From the NCBI GenBank assembly GCA_947496535.1, contig CANMDE010000006.1, positions 145,031 through 209,030 on the forward strand: a DNA stretch of 64,000 nt, in the 5' to 3' direction. The notes below the pieces were generated by a model, which worked only from the letters and a program-made list of their open reading frames with translations, ran no database searches and was not told the origin of the DNA. The stretch comes from an uncultured Paracoccaceae bacterium (GTDB lineage Bacteria > Pseudomonadota > Alphaproteobacteria > Rhodobacterales > Rhodobacteraceae). Below, one piece after another: positions 26,035 through 34,516 of this stretch. The position numbers were made by a program, and so were the translations under genes. Each line of letters opens with the position of its first letter. The stretch's first letter is position 1.

Positions 26035-26858
26035 TGTCCCTGCCGCGCCTCAATACAATCCTTGCCACATGTTTGATCACGACGCTGGTGCTTTGGATTG
26101 TGATTCCGTTTGCGATGGCGTTGATGTGGTCAATGGTCGATCCCGGCACGTCATGGAGCTATCCAGACATCCTGCCGCCTGCCTTGTCGTTCGAGCGTTG
26201 GCGGATCATGTGGGAAACCTCGTCGCTCAAGACTGCGATGTTCAATTCCTATTCGCTGGCACCCGTTGCGGGCATGATTGCCATCATTCTTGGTGCCCCA
26301 ACCGCATACGCGTTCGGCAGGCTAACGTTTCCTGGCAAAGGCATCGCGCAAATTTTAATGCTGACCCCGATCGTCCTGCCCGGGTTTGTGACAGCGGTCT
26401 TTTTCGCCTCAATCCTTGTGTCGCTGGGATTCCATTCGCGTTATTTCGCCATTCTGCTGGGCCATGTTGTTTTGTTTATGCCCTATGCAGTGCGCATTCT
26501 GTCAGTGTCATTTTCACAAGTGAATAATGAGGTCGTCAACGCAGCCCGTGATCTAGGCGCATCACCTTTTGGTGTATTTCGGGCGGCATACTGGCCAGCA
26601 ATAAAGCCCGGGCTGTTCGCGGCGTACCTTATTGTTTTCATTCTATCAATCGAAGAATTCGCCTTGGCGTTTGTGATCGGGTCTCCGACTTTCACCACGG
26701 TTCCGACCATTCTTTATTCTTATCTCGGCTACGACTTTATCCGGCCCAATGCCGCTGTTGTCGCCATCGTTCTTGTCGTTCCCAACGTGCTCTTGCTGAT
26801 CGTCTTGGAGCGACTAATGCAATCCGCCAATCCCGCCAATGTTTCTGGGAAAGGTTGA
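26031..26858 (+). CDS. ABC importer permease subunit 2
   Basis: 275 residues from ATG 26031, overlapping the preceding stop. Six membrane helices. The EAA coupling loop is NNEVVNAARDLGASPFGVFR followed by AAYWPAIKPG. It is the PotC/UgpE-type partner permease; the family places it with the previous subunit as a heterodimeric channel. Thirty bases separate it from the binding-protein gene. Confidence 0.92.
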   Translation: MMSLPRLNTILATCLITTLVLWIVIPFAMALMWSMVDPGTSWSYPDILPPALSFERWRIMWETSSLKTAMFNSYSLAPVAGMIAIILGAPTAYAFGRLTFPGKGIAQILMLTPIVLPGFVTAVFFASILVSLGFHSRYFAILLGHVVLFMPYAVRILSVSFSQVNNEVVNAARDLGASPFGVFRAAYWPAIKPGLFAAYLIVFILSIEEFALAFVIGSPTFTTVPTILYSYLGYDFIRPNAAVVAIVLVVPNVLLLIVLERLMQSANPANVSGKG

Positions 26859-26887
26859 TGACTTTTCGCAATTAATAGGAGGATACA

Positions 26888-27991
26888 ATGTTGCGTAAAC
26901 TTATTATGTCGACCGCTCTTTTAGGGCTGACCAGTTCTGCGGTGCTTGCCGATGATGTACTGCTTTCAATGTCATGGGAGGACATCGTCGCACAGGCCAA
27001 AGAAGAAGGTAGCGTCACTTGGTATCAATGGTATTTCGAACCGGAATTCCGGGTTGTTGTCGAAGCATTCGAGGCCGAGTACGGTATCGAAGTGTCCATC
27101 CCCGACGTCAGCTCGGTCGATGATGCAATCAACAAGATGATGGCAGAGCAAGACCTTGAGACCGGCGATATCGATTTGATGTCCTTTAATGGCTCTTCTG
27201 GTTTGCGCCTGACACCTTCTGATCTGTTGACGGGGCCGATCCAACCAATCCTGCCCGAAGGCGAAAGCCTTGAGACCTTCGTCGAAGGTGCCGATTGGGA
27301 AGAATATGCGGTTCAGTTCTGGGGTAACCAGACTTGTCTGGCTTATGATCCTGACCGCCTTTCTGCCGATGATTTGCCTGATACTTTTGTGGAATTCGAA
27401 GCATGGATTGCAGAAAACCCTGGTCAGCTTGGTTTTAACTTTGAAAACGGGGGCTCTGGACCGTCGCTGATCCACAATATTGCGCGCGGCATCCTTGGCG
27501 TTGCGCAAGCCGATACTTTGGCCGAAACGCCGGATCTCCAGCCAGTCTATGATTGGTTCATTGAGAACGAGGATAACTACATTCTGACAGCATCAAATGC
27601 CGATAGCTTGTCGCGCTTCAACTCGGGCGAATTCATCATGATCGCCACGTGGGAAGACTTCATTGCCGGCAATATCAACCGTGGTGAGGTGTCAGACCGC
27701 TTTGAGTGCTATGTTCCGGAATTCGGCCTGAACGGCGGCGGAAACGTCGTTGGTGTCGCAAAGAATGCTGCAAACCCTGCCGCTGCGTTGGTGCTTGCAT
27801 CTTGGTTAACATCTGCAGAGACACAGACGATGTTCAACACGGACTTCGGCACATCGACCGCTAACGGTCAAGCTGACAGTTCGGCAGCGTTGGTTCCTGA
27901 CGAAGATCGGGCCAACAAAACTGTTTGGGGCGATCCGCTTCCGGATACAGACGTTGTTCCCGCGGTTATCGAAAACGTCTTTCAGCGCTAG
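26888..27991 (+). CDS. Periplasmic solute-binding protein of the same ABC importer
   Basis: 367 residues with a signal peptide (MLRKLIMSTALLGLTSSAVLA, cut before DD). The rest has the PotD/iron-type class II binding-protein fold: SWEDIVAQAKEEGSVTWYQW, then ASNADSLSRFNSGEFIMIATW, and ASWLTSAETQTMFN near the end. AGGAGG before the ATG suggests strong translation. A 13-bp hairpin follows the gene, as is common for binding-protein genes expressed above their operon. The ligand is unknown; the downstream phosphodiesterase points to a phosphodiester. Confidence 0.88.
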   Translation: MLRKLIMSTALLGLTSSAVLADDVLLSMSWEDIVAQAKEEGSVTWYQWYFEPEFRVVVEAFEAEYGIEVSIPDVSSVDDAINKMMAEQDLETGDIDLMSFNGSSGLRLTPSDLLTGPIQPILPEGESLETFVEGADWEEYAVQFWGNQTCLAYDPDRLSADDLPDTFVEFEAWIAENPGQLGFNFENGGSGPSLIHNIARGILGVAQADTLAETPDLQPVYDWFIENEDNYILTASNADSLSRFNSGEFIMIATWEDFIAGNINRGEVSDRFECYVPEFGLNGGGNVVGVAKNAANPAAALVLASWLTSAETQTMFNTDFGTSTANGQADSSAALVPDEDRANKTVWGDPLPDTDVVPAVIENVFQR

Positions 27992-28035
27992 AACCCAGTA
28001 GCTGGCGCGCTGCCTCCCCAGTGTTCCAGCGTCTC

Positions 28036-28066
28036 GCGGAGAGGGCCACCGATTGGCCCTCTCCGC
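28036..28066 (+). terminator. Strong hairpin after the binding-protein gene (attenuator or 3' stabiliser)
   Basis: GCGGAGAGGGCCA (28036-28048) pairs perfectly with TGGCCCTCTCCGC (28054-28066) around CCGAT. The following bases are AATTATGATTT, only weakly U-rich, so partial termination or mRNA protection is more likely than full termination. The phosphodiesterase gene starts 16 bases later. Confidence 0.65.
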
Positions 28067-28081
28067 AATTATGATTTCCAC

Positions 28082-28981
28082 ATGCCGCGCAAATGGCAAC
28101 ATCAAGAGGCTGATTTTTTGGATAGCACCTTAACTATTGATCCAAGTGTTTCTGACGCGATAGCAAAAATGCATGACGTGCCGTGGGTGGTTTCTCACCG
28201 CGGTGAGTGGCACAGTTTACCCGAAAATTCTATCGAAGCAGCCCTGCACGCATTCCAGATAGGTGCTGATATGGTTGAAATCGATGTACAGTGCATCGCC
28301 GACAACACCTTGGTCGTCATTCACGATGATACGCTCGACCGGACTACAAATGCGCGCGGTCCTGTAAAAGATTTGACAGCCACTGAGTTGGCGCAGACGC
28401 GCTTGCGTGCATCCGACGGCGAACGCGACAGTTCGCTCACAGACATCCGTCTGCCGCGCCTAGCTGAAATGCTGGAAGAGCTGCGGGGAAAGTGCATGAT
28501 CAATCTCGATACAAAGCTCCGCGAAGAGCTTGATGACGCCTGCGACCTCGTTGTTGATCTAAAAATGGAAGATCAAGTCCTTATGAAGATGCTTATTAAC
28601 CCAAGTGCAGACGGGTCGGAGTTTCTGAACTGTTCTTGGTTTGGTAAGGTGCCCTTCATGCCAGTCATCCTTGATGCGCCGCGTGGGCAGCTGGCGCAAA
28701 TCGCAAGTCGCGTGGTTGGAACACTCAAATCTCCAATTGTGGAGGTCCAGTTTCAAACTCTTGAGGATTTGGAGGCATTGAGTGCGCAGATGGCGGCCAG
28801 CGGCACGCAAATATGGACCAACACATTAGACCCCGTTCATAGCCTCAACCTTTCTGACAGCAACGCGATGAGCGATCCCGAACTTGTCTGGGGTGCGCTT
28901 CTGGATGCGGGTGTCCGTGCGATCCAGACCGATCAAAGCGAAAGCCTACGCAAATATCTGGAGCGACGTTTGACGAAATAA
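28082..28981 (+). CDS. ugpQ: Glycerophosphodiester phosphodiesterase
   Basis: 299 residues, cytosolic. VVSHRGEWHSLPENSIEA and MVEIDVQ carry the catalytic HR(G)E and metal-binding E-x-D, and VVIHDDTLDRTTNARG carries the second catalytic His-Asp; these are the GDPD-family signatures. The enzyme hydrolyses glycerophosphodiesters to glycerol 3-phosphate and an alcohol. It ends the ABC importer operon, so imported diesters are probably cut here. The symbol follows the E. coli cytosolic enzyme; specificity may differ. Confidence 0.88.
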   Translation: MPRKWQHQEADFLDSTLTIDPSVSDAIAKMHDVPWVVSHRGEWHSLPENSIEAALHAFQIGADMVEIDVQCIADNTLVVIHDDTLDRTTNARGPVKDLTATELAQTRLRASDGERDSSLTDIRLPRLAEMLEELRGKCMINLDTKLREELDDACDLVVDLKMEDQVLMKMLINPSADGSEFLNCSWFGKVPFMPVILDAPRGQLAQIASRVVGTLKSPIVEVQFQTLEDLEALSAQMAASGTQIWTNTLDPVHSLNLSDSNAMSDPELVWGALLDAGVRAIQTDQSESLRKYLERRLTK

Positions 28982-29272
28982 TTACAGACGGCCTCGAATA
29001 GATATGTTGCTGGCTTCTGACCATAGGTATATTCACTACGGTCGCGTCGTGTTGAAATCAGCTATTCAACGGATCATCCGCAACAACAGCTATGTTCACG
29101 TCTCGCTGTTTGGAGCGCACCGCAACGAAGGGTTAGTTTGAGATCCGCCAAGATCGGACCGTTTGAACAACCGGTTTGATGAAATTTGCCGCACTGCAAA
29201 ATGATTGGCGCTACAAATGCGAATGTTTTCCATAGTAGCAATTGCTGCACCTGCACATGTCTGGTTTGTCCG

Positions 29273-29430
29273 GAGGCTGTGTGAAAACTCAAAATCCAGC
29301 GCAGGCCTAAGAAAAATATTCTGGTTGTAACTACTTGGCTTCGCGACATTAGAATAGCGTTCTTGCAAACCCTGCTAGCGCGAACTACGTTCGCCCAAGT
29401 TTCACCGGCGGTGAGTTTTCACACAACCTC
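29273..29430. mobile_element. MITE-like segment, 158 bp, 19-bp imperfect terminal inverted repeats
   Basis: 29273-29291 (GAGGCTGTGTGAAAACTCA) is complementary to 29412-29430 with one mismatch. The interior has no gene. The ends differ from the IS1182-type element at 11460, so this would be a derivative of another insertion-sequence family. Confidence 0.5.
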
Positions 29431-29450
29431 TCCGCACTGTGTGAATTCGC

Positions 29451-29613
29451 CCAACCCCAAAGTTCGCGCTTGCGGCGAAAGTCGGCAATGCAGGCTGCGA
29501 CCGCAGCATCTTAGATAGGTGGTGAATGTCTCTTAAGGGCCGTCCGTGAAATGGACGGACGGATCAGTCGGGCGACATGCTGCGGTCGATCTAATGACCG
29601 TAGCGAGCCCAAA
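29451..29613 (+). repeat. Dispersed intergenic repeat, copy I
   Basis: Collinear with copy H: GCTTGCGGCGAA, CAGGCTGCGACCGCAGCATC, GGGCCGTCC, and ACATGCTGCGGTCGATCTAA with TGACCG...GCGAGCCCA at the end. It contains its own hairpin CCGTCCGT/ATGGACGG at 29540-29558. Confidence 0.6.
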
Positions 29614-29828
29614 TCGACAAAATGCTGCAATGCATCGAGCTTCCGGTGTCTTGGAAAATGGAACGAAACCGGGTATATTCTTTCTGCCGGAAACGTTCAT
29701 AAAACCCTTGCAAAAATGGGGTATCCACACACGACCCCAACCTCTGTTGCTGATGAGCTTTCCAGAATGGAAAGCACTTTGTTTTCGTGGCCTGGCTTTG
29801 TGTGTGGATATCTTAGGAGACTACAAGC

Positions 29829-30734
29829 ATGCGTTTTCTTCGTTCCATCTTTCCTATCGCCATCGCCTTCATAGCATCCCCGTCAATGGCCGACGATCTT
29901 GTCCTTCCCTTTTCTTTTGACAGGCACCAAACTCCAATGGTCGAGCTTGATCTGAGCGGAACGACATACACACTGAGGCTCGATACTGGATCGGCAGAGG
30001 GGTTACATTTAACCAAGGAAACGCTCAGCCGGATACCGGAAATACGCTTCACGGGCGGGACCATCCGATCCATCGATTTAGCTGGTGAGGTTCGCGAAAA
30101 TGCCCGCTTTGTCATTGATGAACTGTCGGTCAGCGGACGGGCTTTCCAAAACATCGGCGGCATCGAGTTTTCTCCTTGGGGAGTCAGCGTTCGTGACGGT
30201 TCCAGCCTGCCAACGTCTCAAGTGCTCGGTCTCGGATTCTTTAAGGGTGAAAGAATTCTGATCGACTACGCAGCGAGGACGCTGACCATTTTTGATCAGA
30301 ATCGTTACCTTGACCCAAGCCCAGAAGAGGGATGGGTGGAATTACCCTTCAATGTGACCGACGATGGGCCCATTCTTGACGTAGAGATTGCTGGTGAATC
30401 ACATCACATGTCCCTCGACAGCGGCGCTACTCTTTCCATGGTAATAGCAGCACGCATTACAGACCAAAGCGCCGCTCTGCCGTGTGAAGCCATTTTCCCT
30501 GATGGACTGGGACCAGAGGATTGTCGGCTGATCCCGGTTACGACTAAGTATGAAGGTAAATATCAAACCGTTTATGCATACATGCTCGAAGAAGACCCAT
30601 TTCAGGGGAGAGACTTCGATGATGCCTTCGCTGGCCTTCTCGGTGGTGACTTCCTGGCAAACTATGCCGTGCTCATAGATTTCGCCGATGAACAGCTTTA
30701 CGTGCGGCCGATAACGCAATCGGCCTCGGAATAG
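29829..30734 (+). CDS. Periplasmic retropepsin-like aspartyl protease family protein
   Basis: 301 residues with a signal peptide (cut after PSMA). Two Asp motifs are present, LRLDTGSAEGLHL (about residue 54) and MSLDSGATLSMVI (about residue 200), each with the D-T/S-G core of pepsin-like folds. VLGLGFFKGERILIDYAARTL and LLGGDFLANYAVLIDFADEQ are the matching strand-after-Gly segments of the two lobes. The double-lobed arrangement in one chain is pepsin-like, while single-lobed bacterial clan AA proteins are shorter. Monocistronic. Substrate unknown. Confidence 0.75.
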   Translation: MRFLRSIFPIAIAFIASPSMADDLVLPFSFDRHQTPMVELDLSGTTYTLRLDTGSAEGLHLTKETLSRIPEIRFTGGTIRSIDLAGEVRENARFVIDELSVSGRAFQNIGGIEFSPWGVSVRDGSSLPTSQVLGLGFFKGERILIDYAARTLTIFDQNRYLDPSPEEGWVELPFNVTDDGPILDVEIAGESHHMSLDSGATLSMVIAARITDQSAALPCEAIFPDGLGPEDCRLIPVTTKYEGKYQTVYAYMLEEDPFQGRDFDDAFAGLLGGDFLANYAVLIDFADEQLYVRPITQSASE

Positions 30735-31161
30735 TAATATTTAAACATGCGTAGGCATTCTCGAAGCAGCCGTTCGAGCTGAACGCAACGAAATGGTGCT
30801 TGGTCCAGCACAGCCGACATCGATCGCCCCATTCTGAAGGTGGGCTTTTGAACACGGCATGGAAAAACTTGTCGAACTCAGAGGCTCATTAATTGAAAAT
30901 GCTAAGTCTTTGATTTCGCTACAACCACAGTCTCAACATTAAAGAACTCCGACAGCATATGTCGGAACTCGTTAATAGTGGGACTGAATTAATGGGACTG
31001 ATCGACTTTCTTTTCGTTCGCGCGTCAGCCCCGGCTACGGGACATGTGGCGAAAGTGGGACTGAGGTTCGCCCTTTCAGAGCCGAAAAACAGAAAGAACG
31101 CTCTGAACTCAACATCCCGAGGTAGCGGTGAACGCCTGTACCACACAGGGCAGCCTGTCAC
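30735..31161. other. Spacer between convergent genes, no gene seen
   Basis: A small hairpin, CTCCGACA-GCATA-TGTCGGAA, lies at about 30949-30969. GTGGGACTGA or ATGGGACTGA occurs three times between 30977 and 31065. No coding sequence with recognisable features was found, and the minus-strand island ends here. Confidence 0.4.
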
Positions 31162-31920
31162 TTAAAGCGTCCAGCCCCCGTCAATTTTCAACTCGGCACC
31201 TGTTACGAAAGCTGACTCGTCCGATGCGAGGTAGGCGGCCAAGGCGCCGATCTCATCTGCCCGCGCGACCCGGCCCATAGGCTGACGCGCGACGAAGGCC
31301 TCGTGGGCGGCTTCAAAGCTGCCCATGTCTTTGCCCAATGCCTCAACCCGATCGCGCCATGATGGGCTTTCGACGGTGCCTGGGCATATTGCATTGCATC
31401 TGACGCCTTCAGCGGCAAAATCGGCAGCAACAGCCTTGGTTAGCCCGATCACAGCGGCCTTCGTTGCACCATAGACATAGCGATTGGGCGCACCTTTCAA
31501 AGACGAGGCGCCTGACGACATGTTGATGATGCTGGCCCCGGGTTGATCAATCTCAACCCGTCGCCCGCGCATGCCGGGTAGAAAGGAACGGATCATCCGG
31601 TGCATGGATTTCACGTTAAGATCAAAGGAAAAATCCCAATCCTCGTCCGATGTCTCAAGCACAGTGCCGTGATGAACAAATCCGGCGATATTGCAAAGCG
31701 TATCAATGCGTCCAACGTCGGCCGCATAGGTTTCGACCGCCGCACCATCCGTTACATCAAGTGCGCGTACGTCGGCGAAGCCGGGATTTGTCAGCAGGTC
31801 TGCTTTCAGATCACTGGCAAAGACTGTTGCCCCTTCGGCAACGAATTGGTCGGCGATTGCCTTGCCGATACCCTGACCCGCTGCGGTGACAACCGCGATA
31901 TTTCCGTCTAAACGTCCCAT
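31162..31920 (-). CDS. SDR dehydrogenase, 2-keto-3-deoxy-L-fuconate dehydrogenase-like
   Basis: 252 residues. The Rossmann motif is TAAGQGIGKAI (12-22) and the catalytic pair is YGATK (Y150, K154), with Ser in NMSSGASS. The stretch GFVHHGTVLETSDEDWDFSF and PGTVESPSW resemble the SDR that oxidises 2-keto-3-deoxy-L-fuconate to the 2,4-diketo acid in non-phosphorylative sugar-acid pathways. The expected next enzyme, an FAH-family hydrolase, survives just upstream only as a fragment. Last gene of the minus-strand island. Confidence 0.85.
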   Translation of the reverse strand: MGRLDGNIAVVTAAGQGIGKAIADQFVAEGATVFASDLKADLLTNPGFADVRALDVTDGAAVETYAADVGRIDTLCNIAGFVHHGTVLETSDEDWDFSFDLNVKSMHRMIRSFLPGMRGRRVEIDQPGASIINMSSGASSLKGAPNRYVYGATKAAVIGLTKAVAADFAAEGVRCNAICPGTVESPSWRDRVEALGKDMGSFEAAHEAFVARQPMGRVARADEIGALAAYLASDESAFVTGAELKIDGGWTL

Positions 31921-32093
31921 TGTCCCGCCACCATTTTTTGTTGCTGTTGACCAACCCCTGTGATCACATCGCGTGGTTCAATAAAGGCTTGAGGGCTTTG
32001 ACCTCGCCATGTCCGAGAAGGCGCCCCGGTCAAGGTCATATCGCCGACATGCGGCGATATAAACTGGCTGAAGAAAAAATTCAGGTAAGGCAC
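31908..32093 (-). pseudogene. FAH-family hydrolase, C-terminal remnant
   Basis: About 60 codons remain. NFFFSQFISPHVGDMTLTGA and GQSPQAFIEPRDVITGVGQQ follow the C-terminal end of fumarylacetoacetate-hydrolase-family enzymes: the (L/F)SQFM...PGD...TGTP block, then the K/Q-P-P-x-F/Y-L-x-x-G-D-V block. The metal-binding N-terminal domain is missing and no upstream frame continues it. It lies between two SDR genes, the expected location of a 2,4-diketo-3-deoxy-sugar-acid hydrolase. Its 3' end still overlaps the start of the next SDR gene. Confidence 0.65.
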
Positions 32094-32104
32094 TTTGTTA
32101 TCCT

Positions 32105-32833
32105 TTAGTAAGTTGCGCGACCGCCGGACAAGTCAAAGGCGGCTCCAGTGGTAAAGCTGTTGTCGGTCGAACAAAGCCAGCCAATCATTTTGGCTGCTTC
32201 ATCGACTTGAAGAAAACGACCGCGTGGAATTTTGGACAGCATGTAGTCGATATGCTCTTGGCTCATCTGGTCGAAGATGCGGGTTTTTGCGGCAGCAGGC
32301 GTCACGCAGTTGATCGAGATATCCATATGTGCGCATTCCTTGCCCGCAGATTTAGTTAACCCAATCACCCCGGCCTTTGAGGCCGAATAGGCGCTGGCAT
32401 TTGGGTTACCTTCCTTGCCGGCCACCGATGCGATCAGGACAATCCGTCCAAAACCGCGCGCTTTCATCCCCGGCAAAACAGCCCGCAAAACGTGAAAGGA
32501 CCCTGTCATATTCACGTTCAGGATCTGGTTCCAGTTCTCCAGCGGGTAATCTTCAATCACCGCATTTGGCCCTGCAATTCCCGCGGAGTTCACGACTTGG
32601 CTTATCGGTCCTAATGCATTTTCGGTGGCGGTGACCGCCTTTTCGACACTGTCCCAATCCGCAATATCGACGACCGTCGTAAAGGTCGCTGACCCCAAGT
32701 CCGCCCTTGCAGCGTCAAGTGCTTCAGGGTCAGTGTCCCAAAGTGCCACCTTGCTTCCCAAAGCCGCCAGGTGCTGGGCGCAGGCCAATCCAATACCGCG
32801 CGCGCCACCTGTGATAACTGCTACGTGCTCCAT
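32105..32833 (-). CDS. SDR-family dehydrogenase
   Basis: 242 residues from ATG 32833, which overlaps the stop of the upstream fusion gene (TGATG). The cofactor motif is TGGARGIGLA, NSAG is present, and the catalytic Ser is in IASVAGKEGN with YSASKAG as Tyr-Lys. The fold and the ending DLSGGRATY match classical SDRs acting on sugar-acid or 3-oxo intermediates. It is the second of two SDRs in the last part of the island. Confidence 0.88.
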   Translation of the reverse strand: MEHVAVITGGARGIGLACAQHLAALGSKVALWDTDPEALDAARADLGSATFTTVVDIADWDSVEKAVTATENALGPISQVVNSAGIAGPNAVIEDYPLENWNQILNVNMTGSFHVLRAVLPGMKARGFGRIVLIASVAGKEGNPNASAYSASKAGVIGLTKSAGKECAHMDISINCVTPAAAKTRIFDQMSQEHIDYMLSKIPRGRFLQVDEAAKMIGWLCSTDNSFTTGAAFDLSGGRATY

Positions 32834-34434
32834 CAACCAAGTGCCGCAATAACGGCGTCCGTGTTTGTAACCGTCGCCACGTTCTGCATTGCAAAATTGA
32901 TTGAGGCGCGATGCCAATCATCATTCATGGTCGAACAGCTATCTTCGGGGACGATCATATGAAAGCCCTTGTCGGCACCCGTGCGGGCGGTGTGTTCGAC
33001 ACTCATATTCGTCCATGACCCGCAATTGATGATCGTATCGCGTCTGCCGTGGTGGAGATAAGATTCCAGACGCGAGGTTTCCCATGCGCTCATCGACATC
33101 TTTTCGACGATTAGATCCTCACCTTGTGGCTCCAGTCCCGCAGCGGGCTCAACGCCCCAGGTGCCCCGCACGAGGGCATTTTCGTTTTTCAGGCCCTGCA
33201 TCAAAGCCGCATGTTGGGCAAGATGTGGGTGGCCCGGTTCGCAGACCATCCAGACATGGATAACCATCACCCCTTTGGCGCGGGCTGCGGTTGCGAGCCG
33301 CTTGGCATTGGCCACCACATTCTGGGTTCGCGCGTGCAGCGGGCTACCGGTTTCCGCAAAGGCGCCGCCGTCGATCATGACATCGTTCTGCAAATCCTGA
33401 AGGATCAAGGCCGTTCGGGCACCGTCAATTCGCCCGATACGCTCGGTGATTTGCAAAATATGCGCTGGTGCGGCGATCGGCTTTGGGGCCGCCATCGGCT
33501 CTGCGGCTGATGCCTTGGGGGTCATGAAAGCCTCTGATCTGCCCCGGGTCTTTGTGCGCACGGAATAGACAGAGGTCTCTGCGCAGATATAAAGCGTCCC
33601 CCAATCCTTGTCGCCCCAATGCAGGTTTGCGGCCATTTCAGGAAGGATGATCTCGCCCAGCTTCATGCCGTGGAAGTCATAAATCCAAATGCCGCCGGGG
33701 GCGGTCACATAGATATTGCCGTGCTCATCAGATTTCATGCCGTCCGGCACACCCTTGCGCAGCGGTTCTTTGATTCCGCTAGCAAACACACGGGCATTGC
33801 GCAGCATTCCGTCATCACCCACATCAAACATACGGATATTGGCCTGTTCGGTGTCGTTCACCCACATGAACTTTTCGCATGGGCTGAGGCAAAGTCCATT
33901 GGGCTGGGTAAACATGTAACGATCCGAGACCAGGACCGGCTCTTGACCGGGTTGGTGGCCGGGTGGAAGCATGTAAACACCCTGAAAACCCATCTGTGTG
34001 GGGCGCGGCACGCCAAAGCCTTCCAGACGGCCATAGGTGGGATCAGTAAAAAAGATCGCACCATCGCGGCGAACGATGATATCGTTGGGAGAATTCAGTT
34101 CTCTGCCCTCAAAATGGGTGGCAAGAACCTCGCGGGTTCCATCCCGCCTGATGCGGACCACCGATGAGGTGCTGTGTTCGCAAATCAAGAGGTTTAGATC
34201 AGCATCATACGTCATGCCGTTGCCTTTGTTGGACGGCTTGGCAATCTCGCTGACGCCTTTTCCGGGCACGAACTTGCGTCGCGTATCGCCGGGCATGTCC
34301 GAGAAGATCAGGGTCTGATCAACAGGGTGCCACAACGGCCCCTCGGTAAAGATATATCCGGTACCGATCTGGCGCACCGGTTCAAATTCTTCGATCAGCG
34401 TTTGAAAGCTGGGATCAGTTGCAACATGGCCCAT
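32833..34434 (-). CDS. Fusion: SMP-30/gluconolactonase domain plus isochorismatase-family domain
   Basis: 533 residues from ATG 34434 (GGTGGA seven bases upstream; a GTG at 34446 is possible). Residues 10-300 are a calcium-dependent lactonase propeller: metal ligand Glu31 in FTEGPLWHP, SPND at 115-118, and WVNDTEQ. A Pro/Ala linker (303-325) leads to an isochorismatase-like hydrolase (340-533) with Asp347 in LILQDLQND and Lys445 in IVEKM. The nucleophile Cys of the T-N-x-C-V-E motif is Ser478 (TNMSVEHTAR). It fits lactone then amide or imine hydrolysis, but the second domain may be non-hydrolytic or altered. Confidence 0.85.
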   Translation of the reverse strand: MGHVATDPSFQTLIEEFEPVRQIGTGYIFTEGPLWHPVDQTLIFSDMPGDTRRKFVPGKGVSEIAKPSNKGNGMTYDADLNLLICEHSTSSVVRIRRDGTREVLATHFEGRELNSPNDIIVRRDGAIFFTDPTYGRLEGFGVPRPTQMGFQGVYMLPPGHQPGQEPVLVSDRYMFTQPNGLCLSPCEKFMWVNDTEQANIRMFDVGDDGMLRNARVFASGIKEPLRKGVPDGMKSDEHGNIYVTAPGGIWIYDFHGMKLGEIILPEMAANLHWGDKDWGTLYICAETSVYSVRTKTRGRSEAFMTPKASAAEPMAAPKPIAAPAHILQITERIGRIDGARTALILQDLQNDVMIDGGAFAETGSPLHARTQNVVANAKRLATAARAKGVMVIHVWMVCEPGHPHLAQHAALMQGLKNENALVRGTWGVEPAAGLEPQGEDLIVEKMSMSAWETSRLESYLHHGRRDTIINCGSWTNMSVEHTARTGADKGFHMIVPEDSCSTMNDDWHRASINFAMQNVATVTNTDAVIAALG

Positions 34435-34516
34435 CAGAAAGTCCACCCATTGTTGTTCAGTGATGACCGCCTTGCCCTCCGGGAGACAAGGGCAAGGCGC
34501 CGTGTGGAAAAGGCCC

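Larger units (their letters stand above)
28982..29828. other. Long spacer with a MITE-like element and a dispersed repeat
   Basis: No credible gene. It contains an inverted-repeat-bounded segment at 29273-29430 and repeat copy I at 29451-29613. Around 29700-29825 lies the likely promoter of the protease gene; TTAGGAGACTACAAGC before ATG 29829 is its ribosome site. Confidence 0.5.

Noticed and set aside
25746..26858. A longer start for the second ABC permease
   Set aside because: The extension is out-of-frame reading of the first permease; ATG 26031 overlaps the preceding stop in the usual coupled way.
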